A stretch of DNA of 64,000 nt from Paenibacillus_Z sp042653205. Lineage in GTDB: Bacteria; Bacillota; Bacilli; Paenibacillales; Paenibacillaceae. The stretch lies in the NCBI RefSeq assembly GCF_042653205.1, contig NZ_JBHSHY010000001.1, forward strand, positions 434,001 through 498,000, read 5' to 3'. This document shows, piece after piece, positions 60,332 through 64,000 of the stretch. The stretch's first letter is position 1. Each line of letters opens with the position of its first letter. A program made the translations under genes and the position numbers. Below the pieces are notes generated by a model. The model searched no databases. It was not told the DNA's origin and worked only from the letters and a program-made list of their open reading frames with translations.

Positions 60332-62554
60332 CTAAATTTTGTACTCGTGGTAGACCCCGTTCAAGAACCATTTGCCGACATGGTGCAGCTTCAGCCGGGC
60401 CGGATCGTGAAGGGTATGGATGCGTACGTTGCGCCAATGGCGGTCCAAATTATATTTGCGGTCCATGGAGGACGTGCCCGCGACTTCGAAGAGCGCGTTC
60501 GCGATCTCGATCGCCGTCTCCGTCGCGAGCCACTTCGCCGAGTCGACGGTCAGCGCCGCATGTCCGGCCGTTTGCGCGTTCAATTCAGCTTTGGCAGCGT
60601 CGATGGCGTCCGCGGCGCGGTCCAGCAGCGCTTCGGCGGCCTGCAGCCGAATGCCGAGCTCCCCGAAGCGGCGGATGAGGTCGGGCTCCTCGGCTGCCGT
60701 CGCGACGCCGCTGCCGTATGCGGGGCGCGTATAGGTCCGCACGAAAGCCGCGGCATCCTCCAAAGCCGCGCGCGCAATGCCGATATCGATCGCCGCATGC
60801 ATAATCTGACCGAACGCCGAGAAATATTGCGGGCCTTCGAAGATTCGCCAATGCGGCAGCACGTGCTCCTCCGGTACCTGCACGTCCCGGAGCACGACGC
60901 TGCCGCTCGCGGTCGTTCGCTGGCCGATGCCCGACCAATCGTCCAGCACGGTGACGCCGGGCGCGTGCCGCGGCACGAAGGCGGTCATCCGTTGTTCCGC
61001 TTCGTTCAGGGCGGTGACGGGAATCCAGTGCGCGTACAGCGCGCCCGTCGTATAATACTTGCTGCCGTTCAGCACATACGCGTCGCCTCCATCCGAGGCG
61101 CGAAGCGACGTCGCGATTTTTCTGGCGCCTCCGCCGCGGTTTCGTTCCGCGAGACCGTTGCCGAACTGGGCGCCCTGCATCACTTCTTCGAAAAAGAAGC
61201 GCTTCTGCTCCTCGCTGCCGATCAATTCGATCGTCTTGACGAAAAAATGATGGTTCTGCGGGATTTGGCCGATGGATCCGTCGGCATGGGAGATGTGCTT
61301 GAAAATGTCCACGAGCGTTCGCGTGCCGACCTCGGGCCCGCCGTAGGCTTTGGGCACGACCAGTCCGAGCAGGCCCAGCTCGGCCAGCCGCCGCATCTCG
61401 CGCAGCGGAAGCTGGCGTCCGCGGTCGCGGTCCGAAGCGCCGGGCCGGATCTCGTCCGCGAACGCGCGCGCCGCAGCCAGCGCCTCCTCGTCGCTTCGCA
61501 AGCGATGCGCCCGCGGACGCTCGCGGAAGAACGCAAGCGGCAAATCCCGCTCCGCATACCGGGTGAGCGGCTCCCGCTGAGGCCGCTCGATCTCTCCGCC
61601 GTCCGCGAGTTCGACCGCCCTCCGCTGAAGCGCCTGGCCCTCGGCGGCGTCGAGCGTTACCTCGCCCTGCAGCCACCCGCCGGTTTTCAGCTCTTGATGA
61701 AGGCGAACGAATCGATTCCATTTCGAATCGGTCACGGCAACGCCGAATTGGCGATGTAGCTGCTCCGAGAACAGCGAACCGATCGAAGACTCGGGAACGC
61801 CGAGCTGCGCGGCCGCCAGCCGGTTCGCTTCTTCCGGATGACGCATGGCCCATTCGGCGGCCAGATGGAGATGACCCAGCACGCGTTCGACCGTGTCCCG
61901 CTCCTCCCGCAGCCACCGAGCCGAGACGAGCAGCACGGTCAGCTCCGGGGTGACGGGGCGAAAATCTTCCAGCTCCCGGACCTCCAGCCAGCGCCGCGCT
62001 TCGATCGCGACTTGGCGTTCCACATACACGGCTTCCGCTTCGCCCTGCACTAGCGACCGCAGCGATCTTCGCCCTGCGCCCGCCTCACCCTCAACCTTCG
62101 CGCTTGCCAGCTCCATCAACGCCGGTCTGCCCGCGGATGGGCCCGCCTGTCCCAGCACTTCGCCGAGCTGCCGGGCGGCCTCCCGCTTGAGCAGGCCGAG
62201 CTTCGCCGGATCGTCCTCCGCGATCCCGATGACCGCCCCGTTCAGATCCGCCGCGGAACGCAGCGCGGAATCCGAACGCACGAGGATCGCATGCCGCCGC
62301 TCCGTCAACTGAAGGCCGATGACCGCGGCGTCTTCCCCCGCGGCGAGCCGCCGGAGCGCCCGGACGGGGTGTTCGAACGCGAGATAATCGTCATGCCCCG
62401 GTTGCCGGAGCAGCCGGTAAGACCCGGCATCCCGCGTCACCGGGATGCCGCTGCGGCGCAGATCCAAGGGCAGCTCCCCGAGGGAATACGCGAGCGCCAG
62501 CCCATGAGGCACGCTAGGCTCCGCGGCAGACAGCGCTTCTACATGTATCGACAT
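60332..62554 (-). CDS. Fusion of sulfonate-binding/DszB-like domain and DszC/SfnB-like monooxygenase
   Basis: This is a 740-residue protein with no signal peptide. Residues 1 to about 310 resemble SsuA/NMT1-type binding proteins and the DszB desulfinase (LALAYSLGELPLDLRRSGIP, HAILVRSDSALRSAADLNGA, PEEANRLAAAQLGVPESSIG). Residues about 345-740 are an acyl-CoA-dehydrogenase-fold flavin monooxygenase like DszC or SfnB (GLLGLVVPKAYGGPEVGTRT, SIGQIPQNHHFF, VLNGSKYYTTGALYAHWIPV, DDWSGIGQRTTASGSVVLRD). No cysteine occurs in the binding half, so the DszB nucleophile is missing. It lies between two DszA-like genes with 23- and 26-bp gaps. Oxidation of an organosulfur compound is the likely role. Confidence 0.85.
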   Translation of the reverse strand: MSIHVEALSAAEPSVPHGLALAYSLGELPLDLRRSGIPVTRDAGSYRLLRQPGHDDYLAFEHPVRALRRLAAGEDAAVIGLQLTERRHAILVRSDSALRSAADLNGAVIGIAEDDPAKLGLLKREAARQLGEVLGQAGPSAGRPALMELASAKVEGEAGAGRRSLRSLVQGEAEAVYVERQVAIEARRWLEVRELEDFRPVTPELTVLLVSARWLREERDTVERVLGHLHLAAEWAMRHPEEANRLAAAQLGVPESSIGSLFSEQLHRQFGVAVTDSKWNRFVRLHQELKTGGWLQGEVTLDAAEGQALQRRAVELADGGEIERPQREPLTRYAERDLPLAFFRERPRAHRLRSDEEALAAARAFADEIRPGASDRDRGRQLPLREMRRLAELGLLGLVVPKAYGGPEVGTRTLVDIFKHISHADGSIGQIPQNHHFFVKTIELIGSEEQKRFFFEEVMQGAQFGNGLAERNRGGGARKIATSLRASDGGDAYVLNGSKYYTTGALYAHWIPVTALNEAEQRMTAFVPRHAPGVTVLDDWSGIGQRTTASGSVVLRDVQVPEEHVLPHWRIFEGPQYFSAFGQIMHAAIDIGIARAALEDAAAFVRTYTRPAYGSGVATAAEEPDLIRRFGELGIRLQAAEALLDRAADAIDAAKAELNAQTAGHAALTVDSAKWLATETAIEIANALFEVAGTSSMDRKYNLDRHWRNVRIHTLHDPARLKLHHVGKWFLNGVYHEYKI

Positions 62555-62577
62555 CCTGATCCTCCTGTCCTGTCCTG

Positions 62578-63957
62578 TCAGGTCATGGTAGTTTGCTTGC
62601 GATAAGCCGCGCCGGGGTGGTCTTGAGGCAGCCGGCGGACTCCAGCGCCGAACAAGCGCTCCCGCAAGGTCTCCTCCTCGTATTCCTCCCGGAACAACCC
62701 CCTGCGCTGCAGCACGGGCACGACCAGCTCGATGAAATCCCGCAGCGTATCGGGCGAGAGAATCTGGATGACGTTGAAGCCGTCAACGCCGGCCTCTTCT
62801 ACCCAATATTCGATGCGGTCGGCGACCTCCTCCGGCGTCCCGACGGCGAATAATCCCCGTCCGCCGAGCGTCCCCAGCGTCTCCTTGATTTCGCGAACCG
62901 TTTTGGGCCGCGGGCTGTCCTTCGTGAATTGGGCCGCAGCCGTCCGCCCGTGGTCCGTCTCCGCGTAGGTCAGCACCTCGTCCGGCGCATAAGCGGACAG
63001 ATCGTACCCGCTTCCGCCGCCGTAATGCGCCAGCACGCCTTCCAGGCTGTACAGCGCTTGAAAGCTCTCGAGTTTACGCTGCGCTTCCTCGCGCGTCCTG
63101 CCCACGATCGCAAGCAAGCCCGTCATCAGCTTGATATGCGCGGGATTCCTACCAAGGGCGGCGGCTTGCTTGCGAATGTCGGCCGCGTTGCGCTTCAAGG
63201 CTTCCGTGCTTCCGCCCCCCAGGAAGACGGCCTCCGCGTGCTTCGCGGCGAACGCGCGCCCGCGCGAAGAGCTGCCGGCCTGATAGATGACCGGCGTCCG
63301 CTGCGCGGAAGGCTCGCTCAGATGCGGACCGGCCACCTGAAAGTAACGTCCCTCGTGGTTGATGAGATGGACCTTCCCGGGATCCGTGTAGATCCCCCGC
63401 CCGACGTCGCGAATGACCGCATCGTCCTCCCAGCTGCCCTCCCACAGCTTATACGAGACGTCCAGGAATTCATCCGCGATCTCATAGCGCTCGTCGTGGG
63501 CGATCATGCGATGCAGCCCGAAATTCCGGGCCGCGCTGGGCAAGTAGGACGTGACGACGTTCCACGCCACCCTCCCGTTGGTCAAATGATCAAGCGTCGA
63601 CATCCGTCTCGCATGCGCGAAGGGCTTCTCGTACGTCGTGGAGAACGTGACGGCGAAGCCAAGGCGACTCGTCGCGAGCGCCATCGGAGGGACAACGAGC
63701 AGCGGGTCGTTGCAAGGAATTTGCACCGCCTCGCGAATGGCCGTCTCCGGTCCTTGCTTGTACACATCGTACACCCCGACGACGTCCGCCAAGAACAGTG
63801 CGTCGAACTTTCCGCGTTCGAGCAGCTCCGCCAGCTCCGTCCAATAGCGGATATCCGTGTAGCGGTGGCGGTTGTTCGCCGGATGACGCCACAGGCCGTG
63901 CACGATGTGGCCGACGCAGTTCATCTCGAACGCGTTGAGATGAATCTTTTTAGGCAT
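62578..63957 (-). CDS. LLM-class flavin monooxygenase, NtaA/SnaA/DszA family (copy 2)
   Basis: This is a 459-residue paralogue of the gene at 58929. It has the same blocks in the same order: KIHLNAFEMNCVGHIVHGLWRHP, AELLERGKFDALFLADVVGVYDVY, RRMSTLDHLTNGRVAWNVVTSYLPSA, AGPHLSEPSAQRTPVIYQAGSS and VGTPEEVADRIEYWVEEAGVDGFNVI. It is the first gene of the operon; AAAGGGGG precedes the ATG at 63957. Two copies flanking the fused DszB/C-like gene suggest two sequential or substrate-different oxygenations. FMNH2 must come from a reductase not in the window. Confidence 0.9.
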   Translation of the reverse strand: MPKKIHLNAFEMNCVGHIVHGLWRHPANNRHRYTDIRYWTELAELLERGKFDALFLADVVGVYDVYKQGPETAIREAVQIPCNDPLLVVPPMALATSRLGFAVTFSTTYEKPFAHARRMSTLDHLTNGRVAWNVVTSYLPSAARNFGLHRMIAHDERYEIADEFLDVSYKLWEGSWEDDAVIRDVGRGIYTDPGKVHLINHEGRYFQVAGPHLSEPSAQRTPVIYQAGSSSRGRAFAAKHAEAVFLGGGSTEALKRNAADIRKQAAALGRNPAHIKLMTGLLAIVGRTREEAQRKLESFQALYSLEGVLAHYGGGSGYDLSAYAPDEVLTYAETDHGRTAAAQFTKDSPRPKTVREIKETLGTLGGRGLFAVGTPEEVADRIEYWVEEAGVDGFNVIQILSPDTLRDFIELVVPVLQRRGLFREEYEEETLRERLFGAGVRRLPQDHPGAAYRKQTTMT

Positions 63958-64000
63958 GTTCCGTCCCCCTTTCTTTTCTTATAAGCGTTTATCTAACTTG

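Noticed and set aside
60311..61759. 482-residue plus-strand open frame opposite the fusion gene
   Set aside because: It is antisense of a well-supported protein with no motifs of its own.
1..64000. Mobile elements, CRISPR arrays, tRNA or rRNA genes
   Set aside because: No transposase, integrase, spaced direct repeats, cloverleaf or rRNA-like segment was seen on reading through the window.

Overview
The window looks like chromosomal DNA of a high-GC, spore-forming member of the Paenibacillaceae (Paenibacillus or Cohnella type). The evidence is a complete gerA-gerC-gerB spore-germination operon, Lpl-type sugar transporters without their own ATPase, a GbsR-controlled betaine transporter, strong GGAGG ribosome-binding sites, and many Gfo/Idh/MocA oxidoreductases. 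No rRNA, tRNA, insertion sequence, phage gene or CRISPR array was seen. The taxonomic placement is inferred from gene content, not from a marker gene.

Layout. 1-1363: a DoxX-family membrane protein cut by the window edge, divergent from a WYL regulator. 1530-9150: sugar-acid catabolism on the minus strand (IclR regulator, FAH-family dehydratase, ketoglutaric-semialdehyde-type dehydrogenase, Gfo oxidoreductase, aldo/keto reductase, Ldh-type dehydrogenase, TIM-barrel protein), with a perfect palindrome in front of iclR. 9291-18351: an apparent eight-gene hexuronate operon (gntR, gfo, gfo, uxuA, sdr, lplB-like, lplC-like, lipoprotein) that starts at two cre-like boxes and ends at a strong terminator; an AraC regulator diverges from it. 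19268-23136: ger operon. 23412-26411: a 999-residue secreted protein with CBM9-like, CE15 esterase-like and PxKF-like parts, behind a long leader that contains a terminator-like hairpin. 26900-28033: MscS channel.

28128-38788 is an osmoprotection block. A betaine ABC transporter (opuA-B-C) is divergent from gbsR and has a visible promoter and operator. It is followed by one tight operon, ehuB-C-D-A-ectA-B-C-D-UPF0316, which couples ectoine uptake, ectoine synthesis and hydroxylation. 39274-45378 holds a beta-propeller, a broken MFS/SDR fusion with its ArsR regulator, a YjgB-like protein, an AraC regulator and an azoreductase. 45479-50308 holds a tetR-yhgE-wrbA operon, several very small genes and an Ohr peroxidase.

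50663-56796 carries Gfo and HIBADH-YCII oxidoreductases with a cre box, malate synthase G, and an epimerase divergent from a MerR regulator. 56842-58788 is a GH18 protein with six N-terminal repeats. 58929-63957 is a three-gene Dsz/Sfn-like operon: two DszA-type flavin monooxygenases flank a fusion of a sulfonate-binding/DszB-like domain with a DszC/SfnB-like acyl-CoA-dehydrogenase-type monooxygenase. This last operon is the most unusual system in the window. Its context suggests scavenging of sulfur from organosulfur compounds, but the fused DszB-like half contains no cysteine and so should not be an active desulfinase.
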